From a virus, in the IMG/VR virus record IMGVR_UViG_3300025000_000363, positions 1 through 27,174 of that record: a stretch of DNA of 27,174 nt; one strand, written 5' to 3'. This document shows, in pieces, positions 19,198-27,103 of this stretch. Position numbers and translations under genes: made by a program. The notes under the pieces were generated by a model. It saw only the letters and a list, made by a program, of their open reading frames with translations. It was not told where the DNA came from and searched no databases. Every line of letters starts with the position of its first letter. Within the stretch, counting starts at the first letter, position 1.

Positions 19198-20943
19198 ATG
19201 ACTAACGCCCTCCAACAATTTGAAGACCTCAGTGCCGATCAGATAGCGGAACTCATTGCCGATCTCAAGATGTCGGTGGATTTCGAGGAATACGCCAGGA
19301 CAAAGCTCAAGGTGCAGCCGAGGGAGGGGGGCGGCTTTGAGCGTTTCATACTTAACGGTCCACAACGACTTTATGAAAAGATTGAAAGAAAAATCATAGC
19401 CAAAGGCCGTTTAGTCAGAGTGGTTATTTTGAAAGGCAGGCGGCAGGGCATATCAACGCTTTTTTCTGGGAAAAATTACCAGCATGTTACGAGTAATCCA
19501 AGCACATATTGCATGCAAATTACACACGAACCTGCTGCTAGTGAGTTCATTTTCAAGATGGTCAAACGCTTTCACAACAATATCCCGGCAAAAGAAAGGC
19601 CAGATGTCCTCGCCAACAATGCCCGTCTTTTAGAGTTCAATAATGCGCAAGGGACCGGACTTGATTCTGCTTTTCGTGTTGCGACTGGCGGTAAAGATGA
19701 CGTTGGTTCGGGGCAAGCAGTGCATCGACTTCATATATCTGATGCCTTTAAGCTGCCCCGAGAGAATGCAGAAGGTCTGATTAAGGCTGTACTGCCATGC
19801 GTACCTCCCGAACCAGGTACAGAAGTAGTGATTGAAGGCACAGCAGACGGCGTTGGGGGGGAAGTATACCGAAGATTTTGGGGGTGCCGTTACAGATATT
19901 TTGTGAAAAGGCTGGACGATAACGGTGAACCAATAGTTGAAGAGGAAGTCAACGAATCCGCCAACAAGTCAAATAACTACACGGCAATCTTTTTTCCCTG
20001 GTTTATTTTTGAACTGAATAGGATGCTTGTACCTTCTGATTTTGTTTTAACAGAAGAAGAGATCGAAATAAAAACTCAGTTCAATTTAGATGATGAACAG
20101 ATGTATTGGCGCAGATACACGATTGATAATGATGCCGATGGCATTATTGAGAAATTTAACGAAATGCACCCTTCTACACCAGAAGAGGCGTTTCTTTCAA
20201 CTGGAGTTCCAGTTTTTGACAACAAAAAGATTGCGGCTTTTAGAGATGCAGCAAAACCGCCCAAAGTACGTTATTCGTGTATGCCGTCAACGGGCGTATG
20301 GTACGCAAAAGAAGACGGAGAACTCCGTGTGTGGCAAGAACCTAAAGTCGGAGCATCGTATATCATCAGTGCTGACGTGGCCGAAGGCCTTGAAAGCGGG
20401 GATTTTGATTCGGCTGATGTTATAGACCATCGAACAGGCGAACAAGTGGCGCATCTCCATGGCAAATGGCCTCCCAAGATATATGGTCAAATACTGGTGT
20501 CTCTTGGTAGAAGATATAACGTGGCGTATTTAGCCCCTGAGCGTAACAACCACGGCCTTACGACTGTCACCGAAATAGTTGACTCCGGATACCCCAGAAT
20601 CCACATGGAGATGGTCCCTGAACCGCCAGGTAAACCACGTAAACGGTGGGGATGGGTAACGAGTTCCAAGACAAGAACCGAGATCCTTGACACTCTCAAA
20701 CTTGAGTGTATCGAAGGGACTCATGGTATAAATTGCGCCGAAACATTCAGCGAAATGCTTGGCTTCAAAAAATGTGGTTCGAAAGAAGAAGCTGAACAAG
20801 GTTGGCACGATGATAGAGTTATTTCCATAGCCATTGGCAAGTATTTACGCCTCAAGGTCCCAATCCCTCAACGTCCGAAACCATCTCATATTAAAGAAGG
20901 TAGAAGTTCAGGTGGTAACAGGGGGGGGTGGGGCGGTGTGTGA
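19198..20943 (+). CDS. terL: Terminase large subunit
   Basis: The packaging motor and DNA-cutting enzyme, 581 residues. The N-terminal ATPase has a Walker A-like KGRRQGIST at 79-87, with Walker B probably at HRLHISDAF (176-184). The C-terminal RNase H-like nuclease begins near 385: the first acidic residue D393 in SADVAEG, acidic D402-D407, E448 in APERNNHG, and D538/D539 in WHDDR. The C-terminal 25 residues are Gly/Arg-rich. The ATPase acidic motif lacks the usual paired acidic end. ATG 19198 is one base after the upstream stop. Confidence 0.93.
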   Translation: MTNALQQFEDLSADQIAELIADLKMSVDFEEYARTKLKVQPREGGGFERFILNGPQRLYEKIERKIIAKGRLVRVVILKGRRQGISTLFSGKNYQHVTSNPSTYCMQITHEPAASEFIFKMVKRFHNNIPAKERPDVLANNARLLEFNNAQGTGLDSAFRVATGGKDDVGSGQAVHRLHISDAFKLPRENAEGLIKAVLPCVPPEPGTEVVIEGTADGVGGEVYRRFWGCRYRYFVKRLDDNGEPIVEEEVNESANKSNNYTAIFFPWFIFELNRMLVPSDFVLTEEEIEIKTQFNLDDEQMYWRRYTIDNDADGIIEKFNEMHPSTPEEAFLSTGVPVFDNKKIAAFRDAAKPPKVRYSCMPSTGVWYAKEDGELRVWQEPKVGASYIISADVAEGLESGDFDSADVIDHRTGEQVAHLHGKWPPKIYGQILVSLGRRYNVAYLAPERNNHGLTTVTEIVDSGYPRIHMEMVPEPPGKPRKRWGWVTSSKTRTEILDTLKLECIEGTHGINCAETFSEMLGFKKCGSKEEAEQGWHDDRVISIAIGKYLRLKVPIPQRPKPSHIKEGRSSGGNRGGWGGV

Positions 20944-20950
20944 AATTAGC

Positions 20951-20979
20951 TTGACTTTTGATTAGTCGTTACGTATAGT
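20951..20979 (+). promoter_or_regulatory. Promoter of the RHH-HNH cassette
   Basis: TTGACT, a 17-base spacer and TATAGT, directly after the terL stop. GACT and AGTC occur as an inverted pair in the spacer (20953-20969). TGCGCTTG at 20979-20986 is repeated inverted as CAAGCGCA at 21012-21019, which spans the ATG of the RHH gene. This suggests autoregulation by the RHH protein. Confidence 0.75.
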
Positions 20980-21018
20980 GCGCTTGTGAATTACATCTGC
21001 CCACAAAGGAGCAAGCGC

Positions 21019-21159
21019 ATGAACCAAACAATTAGCCTGCCAAAAAACTACACTGAAAAACTAAAACAAGAAAAAGCATCTACCGGACAAACCATGTCAG
21101 AAATTATCAGACGCGCCCTGGATCTCTATTTCGAGAAAAGGGAGCGTGGCAATGTCTGA
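21019..21159 (+). CDS. Ribbon-helix-helix (CopG/Arc-type) regulator, 46 residues
   Basis: A complete minimal RHH domain: strand TISLP, helix A NYTEKLKQEKAS, turn TGQTMS, helix B EIIRRALDLYFEKRERG. It should dimerise and bind DNA by the strand. AAAGGAGCAAGCGC precedes the ATG and a good promoter lies upstream, so it likely represses itself and the following HNH gene. The HNH gene overlaps it by eight bases. Confidence 0.8.
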   Translation: MNQTISLPKNYTEKLKQEKASTGQTMSEIIRRALDLYFEKRERGNV

Positions 21160-21703
21160 CATCCCTTATGGTTATTGTCATTGCGGTTGTGGAGTTAAGA
21201 CTAGTGTTGCTGGCTGTAGCCGGTTTGCAAAGGGCCAAATCAAAGGAGAGCCTGTTAAATACATTCACGGGCATTCTCCAAGTCGACCATTGGTTGAAAG
21301 GTTTTGGGAGAAGGTTCTCAAAACTGAATATTGTTGGGAGTGGACGGGTAGCAAAAGTCGCTATGGGGCGATAAGGATCAATGGTAAAAATAAAAAAGCA
21401 AACCGTGTCGCATGGGAACTCACTTACGGTCCAATTCCGGAAGGCTTACACGTCCTTCACAAGTGCGATAACCCCGGTTGCGTTAATCCTAAACATCTTT
21501 TTCTTGGCGACCATACTGATAACATGCAGGATATGGTTAAGAAAGGAAGGGGTGGCAGAGCAAAACTGACTCTGGATCAAGTCAAAGAGATAAGGTCTAT
21601 CGGTAGGTCTGTTACCTCCGGTACAATAGGCAAACAATATGGTATCTCTGAGACTCAGGTTTGCGCCATTCTTCGAGGGGACCAGTGGGGTAGTATTCTG
21701 TGA
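21152..21703 (+). CDS. HNH homing endonuclease with C-terminal DNA-binding domain
   Basis: The 183-residue protein holds an N-terminal Cys-rich part (YCHCGCGVKTSVAGC), then the HNH core: WEWTGSKSRYGAIRINGKNK, RVAWELTYGPIPEG, VLHKCDNPGCVNPKHLFLG and TDNMQDMVKKGR. A helix-turn-helix follows (LTLDQVKEIRSIGRS, then TIGKQYGISETQVCAILRG). This is the common phage HNH layout for homing nucleases. ATG 21152 is preferred over GTG 21146, with GGGAG eight bases upstream. It separates terL from the portal region, consistent with a mobile insert that carries its own promoter. Confidence 0.88.
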   Translation: MSDIPYGYCHCGCGVKTSVAGCSRFAKGQIKGEPVKYIHGHSPSRPLVERFWEKVLKTEYCWEWTGSKSRYGAIRINGKNKKANRVAWELTYGPIPEGLHVLHKCDNPGCVNPKHLFLGDHTDNMQDMVKKGRGGRAKLTLDQVKEIRSIGRSVTSGTIGKQYGISETQVCAILRGDQWGSIL

Positions 21704-21915
21704 AGCAGTGGCCCACGTCCCAAAACACGCTGCACATCCCTCTCTACGACTTCATGAAACTCCCCTGCGAGACACCGGAAGCGTTAATCACGACGCTGAA
21801 GATGCAGATGAGGTTGCATGGGGTGGACTTAGAGCATCATGACGGGCTAAGAATCGACATCGACTTCAGTGGAAACGTGGTGCGGGTCAAGCCAGAATGG
21901 GATTTGCCGTTTTGA
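21700..21915 (+). CDS. Hypothetical protein, 71 residues
   Basis: GTG start overlapping the HNH stop by four bases; the ribosome site is poor, so coupling is likely. The product MKQWPTSQNTLHIPLYDFMK contains LITTLKMQMRLHGVD and an end IDFSGNVVRVKPEWD. It may be a small alpha/beta domain. The family is unknown. Confidence 0.58.
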   Translation: MKQWPTSQNTLHIPLYDFMKLPCETPEALITTLKMQMRLHGVDLEHHDGLRIDIDFSGNVVRVKPEWDLPF

Positions 21916-22181
21916 CGCGCAATCCCTTGAAATGGCATCCGAAGATAGAGCCGGTGCTTGAGTTCAAAGGAGTAGTGTACGTGATTCCTCAAAACTCTAA
22001 TAGGTTTGGTCATGCGAGGTATTTTGTGACCGAGGTAGAAGAAGACGTGATGGTAAAGGTTGGCGACATCCCTACCTGGTCAGGCGACTGGCAACGTGCC
22101 GCGTTAAAGCAGATTGGCGCAACCGACGAAGATATAACCGCAGCGATAGTCTATGCGAGACTCATGGGGGAGACGGTATGA
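21897..22181 (+). CDS. Hypothetical protein, paralogue of the 5120 gene product
   Basis: The 94-residue product shares its C-terminal two thirds with the protein at 5120-5458: VLEFKGVVYVI matches LLRFAGHVYQV, and DWQRAALKQIGATDEDITAA matches NWQQKALIAAGHTKEDITAA. The start at ATG 21897 lacks a ribosome site and lies inside the upstream gene. A later start is possible but would lose part of the domain. Its role is unknown. Confidence 0.6.
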   Translation: MGFAVLTRNPLKWHPKIEPVLEFKGVVYVIPQNSNRFGHARYFVTEVEEDVMVKVGDIPTWSGDWQRAALKQIGATDEDITAAIVYARLMGETV

Positions 22182-22687
22182 GCAGATGGACGGAATTGCG
22201 TGATAAATTGCTAGGTATTGGTGTTGAACCTAAAAGTGTCATGATTTCGGCTGAAGAGAGTGAGAGGCAAAGGGCGCTTGCTGAACATGCACGACGGCAA
22301 TGGGAAGAGTACCAAAGGCAATATCTTGTGCCGCCTATGACATCTGGAAACGTAGCCGCCTCTCCCCCGAAACCGACCTCCATCACCATCTCTCTCGAAA
22401 CTTTCCAGAAGATGCAGATCGAGTCAGGCAGGGAATTACTCTCTGCGTTGTCCGTGATGATGCGCATGGAGGGGATTGACGTAGCTGAGGCGGATAAGAT
22501 TACGATTGAGATCGGGGATGAGGTCAAAGTTAGTGCTATCCCTGCACCTGTCAAACATACAGTCAAGGTTGATACGGATGGGTACGTGTCGGGATTCGAT
22601 AGTGGCTATGCTAAGGCAGCACAATATATGGCGGATAACATGGACAAGCTAATTCTCGACAGCATCAGGAATGAAAATAAAAGTTGA
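22178..22687 (+). CDS. Hypothetical protein, 169 residues
   Basis: ATGA overlap with the upstream gene. The first 50 residues are a charged helix (EESERQRALAEHARRQWEEY). A Pro/Ser linker follows (PPMTSGNVAASPPKPTS), then a TISLETFQKMQIESGRELLS helix and an acidic strand region ADKITIEIGDEVKVS. No family recognised. It is the last gene before the structured RNA region. Confidence 0.68.
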   Translation: MSRWTELRDKLLGIGVEPKSVMISAEESERQRALAEHARRQWEEYQRQYLVPPMTSGNVAASPPKPTSITISLETFQKMQIESGRELLSALSVMMRMEGIDVAEADKITIEIGDEVKVSAIPAPVKHTVKVDTDGYVSGFDSGYAKAAQYMADNMDKLILDSIRNENKS

Positions 22688-22719
22688 CAAACGCTTAATT
22701 GTATGTTTCTGTGCTTTTC

Positions 22720-22875
22720 ATGAACAAGCCCTTGTGGTTAATTAATTTGCTAAAGGACTTGAAAAGAGAAGGTGAGATGCCTGTTACGCATACAGGCGAG
22801 GTTATGATTCTTGTCAACGTGTCACAAGGGGGTATTCAGGATGCGAAGGTATCGGTTTCCAAGACTATAAGGTGA
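22720..22875 (+). CDS. Small ORF before the structured RNA, 51 residues
   Basis: The frame from ATG 22720 gives MNKPLWLINLLKDLKREGEM and ends in a beta-rich GEVMILVNVSQGGIQDAKVS. The tail has the look of small DUF2292/YezD-like peptides (GEV-x-I-x-V-x-x-GGIQDAKV). ATG 22720 has no ribosome site; ATG 22777 has GAGAAGGTGAG and would give 32 residues. A TTGACA at 22684 lies upstream but without a good -10 box. The stop is at the edge of the first RNA hairpin, so it may be a leader peptide. Confidence 0.5.
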   Translation: MNKPLWLINLLKDLKREGEMPVTHTGEVMILVNVSQGGIQDAKVSVSKTIR

Positions 22876-23073
22876 GGGCGCAAGCCCTTTATGTGCGAGG
22901 GTTCCGGTTGGGCCCCATGGCGGCAGCACTGACGGGCCGCGTGACCCTTCGGGGTTGAGCCTGTGACCGAAAGGCATAGGAAACCGGTGACTTTGGGAGT
23001 GGAAAGAACTCCTGACAAATAATTTTCGGAATCTTAAAGTCGCCTCCTCGATGGTGGAGGATGATTGAACGAG
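22874..23073 (+). ncRNA. Structured RNA leader of the portal gene, riboswitch-like
   Basis: Read from the sequence: hairpin AGGGC-GCAA-GCCCT (22875-22888). A closing stem of CCGGTT (22904-22909) with AACCGG (22982-22987) bounds a domain of three arms. Arm one pairs GGCCC (22911-22915) with GGGCC (22934-22938). Arm two is ACCC-UUCG-GGGT (22944-22955), a C(UUCG)G tetraloop. Arm three is CCTGTG-A-CC-GAAA-GG-CATAGG (22960-22980). Then come GGAGT (22996-23000) with ACTCC (23008-23012), and CCTCC (23043-23047) with GGAGG (23056-23060). A multiway junction with stable tetraloops is a hallmark of selected RNA folds. No cobalamin, TPP or c-di-GMP riboswitch core is recognisable. It is most likely a cis-acting leader; an independent small RNA is the alternative. 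Confidence 0.75.
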
Positions 23074-23125
23074 AGGGCCGGATGGTAATCAAGGAAACTT
23101 GACGCTATCCGGCCCTTTCTTTTTT
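23074..23125 (+). terminator. Strong intrinsic terminator directly before the portal gene
   Basis: AGGGCCGGAT (23074-23083) pairs perfectly with ATCCGGCCCT (23107-23116). Inside, TCAAG and CTTGA form a second stem over a GAAA loop. A TTTCTTTTTT tract follows at 23116-23125, and the portal ribosome site GGAG begins at the next bases. Transcription would stop before the portal gene unless the structure is prevented, so this is an expression platform candidate for the RNA upstream. Confidence 0.9.
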
Positions 23126-23134
23126 GGAGCAAAC

Positions 23135-25234
23135 ATGCAAGCAATCGACGGCGTGTCAAGCATCGGATTTCATAAATTCAGACCTCCAAGTGCCGTCTTT
23201 GCCGAACAAGCCTCCAAGACCCCTGCCCCGCAAGACAACCCTATCATCTCTCCCCTTTCCGGATACATCGACAAATGTTGGGACGCTGCGAAAATGGCGA
23301 AACAGCCGATTGAACAGCAGATGCTTAGAAACCTCAGAATGGATAACGGCATCTACGAAGCTGACGTTCTGGCGGCAATCAGGGAAATGGGCGGGTCGGA
23401 AGTCTATGTCCTTCTGACTGCGAAACTCTGTAGGGCAGCGGAAACGTGGATCAACGACATCCTCCGACCGATAGACGACAAGCCGTGGACGATTCAACCG
23501 ACTCCGGTAGCGCAACTTCAACCAGACCTTGAAGCCGAAATCATGAATGAGACTGAGATGGTCTACCAGGAAGTCTTAGCTCAAATTATGCAGGCCGGAG
23601 AGATGTTCAATCTCTCCGACATCAAGGACGAAATCAGAGAGTACGCGACGACGAAACGCGACAAGGCTTTACGGGAAGTGCAGGAAGAAGCCGTTAGACG
23701 TTGCGCTAGAATGTCGCAGAAGATCGATGACCAGATGACCGAAGGGGGCTTTCACGATGCACAGTGGGCCTTTGTCTCCGACTTTGTAAGACTCAAGGCC
23801 GGCATCATCAAGGGTCCGGTCGTAAGACAGGTCAAGACTCAGGAATGGGTGCAGGGACCGGATGGCTGGAATGTCTCTGCGACGAAAAGCCTCAAGCCGA
23901 CCTACGAACGAGTTTCCCCATTTGACTTGTATCCCGCTCCTGACTCACGAAATCCCGATGACGGTTATTTGATCGAAAGAATCCCCCTGACTCGTAAAGG
24001 CTTGTGGGAGATGATCGGCGTCCCTGGCTACTCCGAAGAGAACATCAGGACCGTCATTCGTGAGTACGGCGTTGGAGGGAAGAGAGAACAGCTTTCAATC
24101 GACTCTCAGAGAGCGATGTTCGACTTTGGTTCCACCGACTCCCTCTACAAGTCGGACAAGATGGACGGTTTAGAGTTTTGGGGTTCGGTCCCTGGTTCGA
24201 TGTTAATTGATTGGGGCATGAAAGACCTCGACCCTGAAGAAGAGTACGAAATCAACGCAATCATGGTCGGGTCGTATGTCATCAGGGCAATTCTTAATCC
24301 GGACAAATTAGGGAGAAAGCCGTACTCGGTAGATTCCTATCATAGAGTTCCTGGTTCCTTCTGGGGCAAGGGCGTTCCTGAGTTAATGGCAGACGCACAG
24401 CATCAGGCAAATGTCGCGGGCAGGGCGATTGCCAACAACGCGATGCTGGCTTCAGGACCGATCATCGAAGTCAACACCGATAGATGCGGTGAGAACGAGA
24501 AGTTACACCCCTGGAAAATCTTTCAGTCCACCAACGCGCAAATGCTCGAAGCTCCCGCCGTTCGAGTCTACAACATCCCGATAGTCGTGCAACAGCTTCA
24601 GGCTGTCTTGGAAGTCTGGTCAACCATTGCGGAAGATCAGACCGGCATTCCACGATGGGCTTACGGCAATACCAGTATCGGCGGTGCCGGGTCCACGTCT
24701 TCCGGTCTTTCTATGCTCATGACTTCCGCTTCCAGAAACATCAAGGAAGCAATCGCACACATTGATCGCGTCTTTGCCGGCTGTGTCTCTCGGACCTACG
24801 ACTTCAACATGCTCTACGACGCTGATGAAAGTCTCAAGGGAGATGCGAAAGTCGTAGCAAGGGGTTCCGCAGGGTTCATGGCGAAGGAACAGAAGACCGT
24901 TCGCACGAACGAGATCCTTGCCGCTACCAACAACCCGATAGACTCGCAAATCATGGGTATACCCGGCAGAGCAAAATTGCTCAAGGTGGCGCTGCAAGGA
25001 CTCGATATTCCGGTTGACGACATCATCCCTGATGAAAATGGACTCAAGGAGATCATGGCGAAGATCGAGGAGCAGCAGAAAGCTCAACTCATTCAGTTGC
25101 AGCAGAAAGGTTCCTCTCCGATGGGTGGTACTCCGACAGGCATGAATGGGCCGTCTCCCGGCCCCGCGCCTCAAACCCTCGACCCTGCGGGGAATCCTGC
25201 GGGTGGGGCTGATATGCAGGGGATAGCGGCATGA
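23135..25234 (+). CDS. Portal protein
   Basis: The dodecameric portal forms the DNA entry ring of the prohead. This 699-residue product resembles large portal proteins of podovirus type: a helical N-terminus (PLSGYIDKCWDAAKMAKQPI), a stem/clip region with TYERVSPFDLYPAPDSRNPD, the segment HRVPGSFWGKGVPELMADAQ followed by HQANVAGRAIANNAM, and SSGLSMLMTSASRNIKEAIA near the middle of the C-terminal half. The end is a coiled EEQQKAQLIQLQQKG and a Gly/Pro-rich tail. GGAGCAAAC lies just before ATG 23135, right after the terminator. The family is assigned by pattern and by its place between terL and the scaffold. Confidence 0.88.
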   Translation: MQAIDGVSSIGFHKFRPPSAVFAEQASKTPAPQDNPIISPLSGYIDKCWDAAKMAKQPIEQQMLRNLRMDNGIYEADVLAAIREMGGSEVYVLLTAKLCRAAETWINDILRPIDDKPWTIQPTPVAQLQPDLEAEIMNETEMVYQEVLAQIMQAGEMFNLSDIKDEIREYATTKRDKALREVQEEAVRRCARMSQKIDDQMTEGGFHDAQWAFVSDFVRLKAGIIKGPVVRQVKTQEWVQGPDGWNVSATKSLKPTYERVSPFDLYPAPDSRNPDDGYLIERIPLTRKGLWEMIGVPGYSEENIRTVIREYGVGGKREQLSIDSQRAMFDFGSTDSLYKSDKMDGLEFWGSVPGSMLIDWGMKDLDPEEEYEINAIMVGSYVIRAILNPDKLGRKPYSVDSYHRVPGSFWGKGVPELMADAQHQANVAGRAIANNAMLASGPIIEVNTDRCGENEKLHPWKIFQSTNAQMLEAPAVRVYNIPIVVQQLQAVLEVWSTIAEDQTGIPRWAYGNTSIGGAGSTSSGLSMLMTSASRNIKEAIAHIDRVFAGCVSRTYDFNMLYDADESLKGDAKVVARGSAGFMAKEQKTVRTNEILAATNNPIDSQIMGIPGRAKLLKVALQGLDIPVDDIIPDENGLKEIMAKIEEQQKAQLIQLQQKGSSPMGGTPTGMNGPSPGPAPQTLDPAGNPAGGADMQGIAA

Positions 25235-25806
25235 CAATGACCGGCGATAACGAATACGGCATTCCGGAAGTAGTCAAGGTCGATGCCTTAACGAATGACC
25301 TGGTGGTTATTACGCAGGACCATCACGGCATTCATCAGAAGATAGCGTTCACGGTAGCGCACAAGTTCGCCAATATCGCCTCGGCAGGGACGGCGTTTAT
25401 CTACTTCGTGACTCCGGCGATTACTAGTGGCTTGGTGCATTTCAAACCGTCGCTGTTGACCAGTGACGGCCCGAATGTCGATGTCGAGATGTATGAAGGC
25501 GGGACGGTCGCAGCGAATGGGACGGGACTGACTCCGGTCAATCGGCATCGGTACAATGCGGTTGCTAGTGCGATGGTGGATACCTTTTTCCACACCCCGA
25601 CGACGCCAAGCCCGACTTTGAAAATAGACTCAGACTTTTTAGGTGGTGGTACGGGAGTTGGCATCAGTAAAACAGGAGCGGGGTCAATGACTGACACCGA
25701 ATTTGTCCTTGTGCCGGCAACCAAGTATTTTATCAAAGTCGTTAATAACGGTGCCGGAACGGTCAACGTCCATCTCAAGCTGTTCTGGTACGAGGAATCA
25801 TATTGA
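25231..25806 (+). CDS. Probable head decoration or minor structural protein
   Basis: ATGA overlap with the portal gene. The 191-residue product is beta-rich without cysteines: FIYFVTPAITSGLVHFKPSL, then VDVEMYEGGTVAANGTGLTP, then FHTPTTPSPTL and a final FIKVVNNGAGTVNVHLKLFW. The type is common in tailed phage head modules between portal and scaffold or capsid, and is usually called structural. An exact role (decoration or head completion) cannot be decided from sequence. Confidence 0.65.
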   Translation: MTMTGDNEYGIPEVVKVDALTNDLVVITQDHHGIHQKIAFTVAHKFANIASAGTAFIYFVTPAITSGLVHFKPSLLTSDGPNVDVEMYEGGTVAANGTGLTPVNRHRYNAVASAMVDTFFHTPTTPSPTLKIDSDFLGGGTGVGISKTGAGSMTDTEFVLVPATKYFIKVVNNGAGTVNVHLKLFWYEESY

Positions 25807-26063
25807 TAACCGACACGAGACTTCTAGGCGAGTTAAACGAACTCAAGGATTCGCGCTTCTACGAGCACCTTCTGAAACTGAAGGAAGATGCCAGCGAAGA
25901 AATCGACAATGCCGCTTCAGACAGAGTGGCGAACGTCGCAATCGGAAAACGGAGAATCCTGAAAGAGATCATTGAAGAAATCGACAACGCCTTGAACAAC
26001 TTTCAGAGTCTCAAGGCGAAGGAAGCAACCAGTAAGACAGTGAACATGAGCAAGACATTCTGA
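25803..26063 (+). CDS. Hypothetical helical protein, 86 residues
   Basis: TTG start overlapping the upstream stop, with GAGGAATCATA in front. The product is a long charged helix, probably coiled coil (LGELNELKDSRFYEHLLKLK and EEIDNAASDRVANVAIGKRR), with a short polar tail. It lies between a structural gene and the scaffold gene; a chaperone or head-assembly helper is possible. Confidence 0.62.
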   Translation: MITDTRLLGELNELKDSRFYEHLLKLKEDASEEIDNAASDRVANVAIGKRRILKEIIEEIDNALNNFQSLKAKEATSKTVNMSKTF

Positions 26064-26089
26064 CCGGGACTCCGGCCCTCCGGCCCCGG
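26064..26089 (+). other. GC-rich hairpin before the scaffold gene
   Basis: CCGGG pairs with CCCGG, and inside CCGG pairs with CCGG over a CCCT loop. A second small inverted repeat (CGCTT/AAGCG) lies at 26107-26118. Only a weak T-rich stretch follows, so it is probably a partial terminator or an mRNA stability element that lets scaffold and capsid be made at a different level from portal. Confidence 0.5.
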
Positions 26090-26135
26090 CATTTAACATT
26101 GGGATTCGCTTAAAAGCGCCCCTTGGAGGCAGTAA

Positions 26136-27092
26136 ATGGAAGACGGAGCAACGAAAGCCAGAAAAGAAAAGGAAAGGTTGATCAAGTTGGAACAGGAGCG
26201 TCTTCAAGCGTTAGCCGGCGAGACTGACACGACACCAGAAGTCGAAACCGAAGGGACTCCCGAAGTGGCCCCTGAAGTCGAGACTCCCGTTGTCGAGGTT
26301 CCTCCCGACCAGAAGTACGAAACGCTGCTGGCTAAGTACAACTCTGAAGTCCCCCGACTCCATTCGTGGAATCGGGAAAAGGACGAGAAGATTGCGACAT
26401 TGACCAACGAGATCACCAACCTTCAGCGCCAGATCATCGAACTGCAAACGGCATCGGTCCCTGAGACTGACGACGAAGGCAAACCGCTGTACCGCTCCCC
26501 GCACGTCACTGATGAGATCCGTAAATCGGATACCTATCAGTATTACCTCGCGGAGTTTGGTCAGACCTACGCCGAACGTCAAGCCGAAATGTCGATCCTG
26601 GCCGCGCAAAATACGGTTAAGCCTGTCGAGGAAAGGATGAACTCGAACGAGGCTGAGACTGCCGAACAAAGATTCCACCGGGAACTCCACGAAATCTGCC
26701 CCGATTGGATCGATGTCAAACGAGGAATCAATGTAGACCCTGCTTTTGTCGGTTGGTTGAACGAGACGTTTGCTTTAAAGGCGTTTCAGGAAGCAGCCTA
26801 CGAAGGCGACATTCACAGCATGGCGAACATCATCAACCGCTTCAAATCAACCATCAAACTACCGGAACCCCCTCCGAAGCGAGAAATACCCGCTCATCTG
26901 GCCGCGCCTGCAAAGGCAGGCGGTGGCGCTCAGACGATCATCGAGAACAACAAGGGGAACGTCATGAAAATGACCGACCTTGAGGCTTTGTACAACGACT
27001 TTTCCCGAGGTCTGTATCGCGGGAAAGAACAGGAGTACGAGGCGAAAAAGCGGGAATTTCTGCAAGCTAAGGCAGAGGGCAGACTGGTTTAA
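26136..27092 (+). CDS. Probable scaffolding protein
   Basis: A 318-residue, acidic, helical protein typical of phage scaffolds. It has a Glu/Val/Pro/Thr-rich segment (TTPEVETEGTPEVAPEVETP, about 33-53) and a coiled coil around 80-105 (EKDEKIATLTNEITNLQRQI). It ends in a basic C-terminal helix (GKEQEYEAKKREFLQAKAEG) like those that bind capsid. It lies between portal and the probable capsid gene. TTGGAGGCAGTAA precedes the ATG. The internal charged repeats support a structural, not enzymatic, role. Confidence 0.78.
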   Translation: MEDGATKARKEKERLIKLEQERLQALAGETDTTPEVETEGTPEVAPEVETPVVEVPPDQKYETLLAKYNSEVPRLHSWNREKDEKIATLTNEITNLQRQIIELQTASVPETDDEGKPLYRSPHVTDEIRKSDTYQYYLAEFGQTYAERQAEMSILAAQNTVKPVEERMNSNEAETAEQRFHRELHEICPDWIDVKRGINVDPAFVGWLNETFALKAFQEAAYEGDIHSMANIINRFKSTIKLPEPPPKREIPAHLAAPAKAGGGAQTIIENNKGNVMKMTDLEALYNDFSRGLYRGKEQEYEAKKREFLQAKAEGRLV

Positions 27093-27103
27093 GGAGAGTC
27101 ACA

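Noticed and set aside
19198-20943. Frameshift or intein in the terminase large subunit
   Set aside because: The ATPase and nuclease motifs are in one frame, the length is normal and no intein blocks are visible.
22874-23125. Known riboswitch (cobalamin, TPP, c-di-GMP) or group I intron as explanation of the structured RNA
   Set aside because: None of the core consensus sequences I know for these classes is visible, and the RNA ends in an intrinsic terminator before a complete gene, not at a split gene. A covariance search would be decisive.
24620-25237. 205-codon minus-strand open frame across the portal gene
   Set aside because: It lies fully within a well-supported rightward gene, has no ribosome site, and its translation is basic and repetitive as expected of an antisense shadow.
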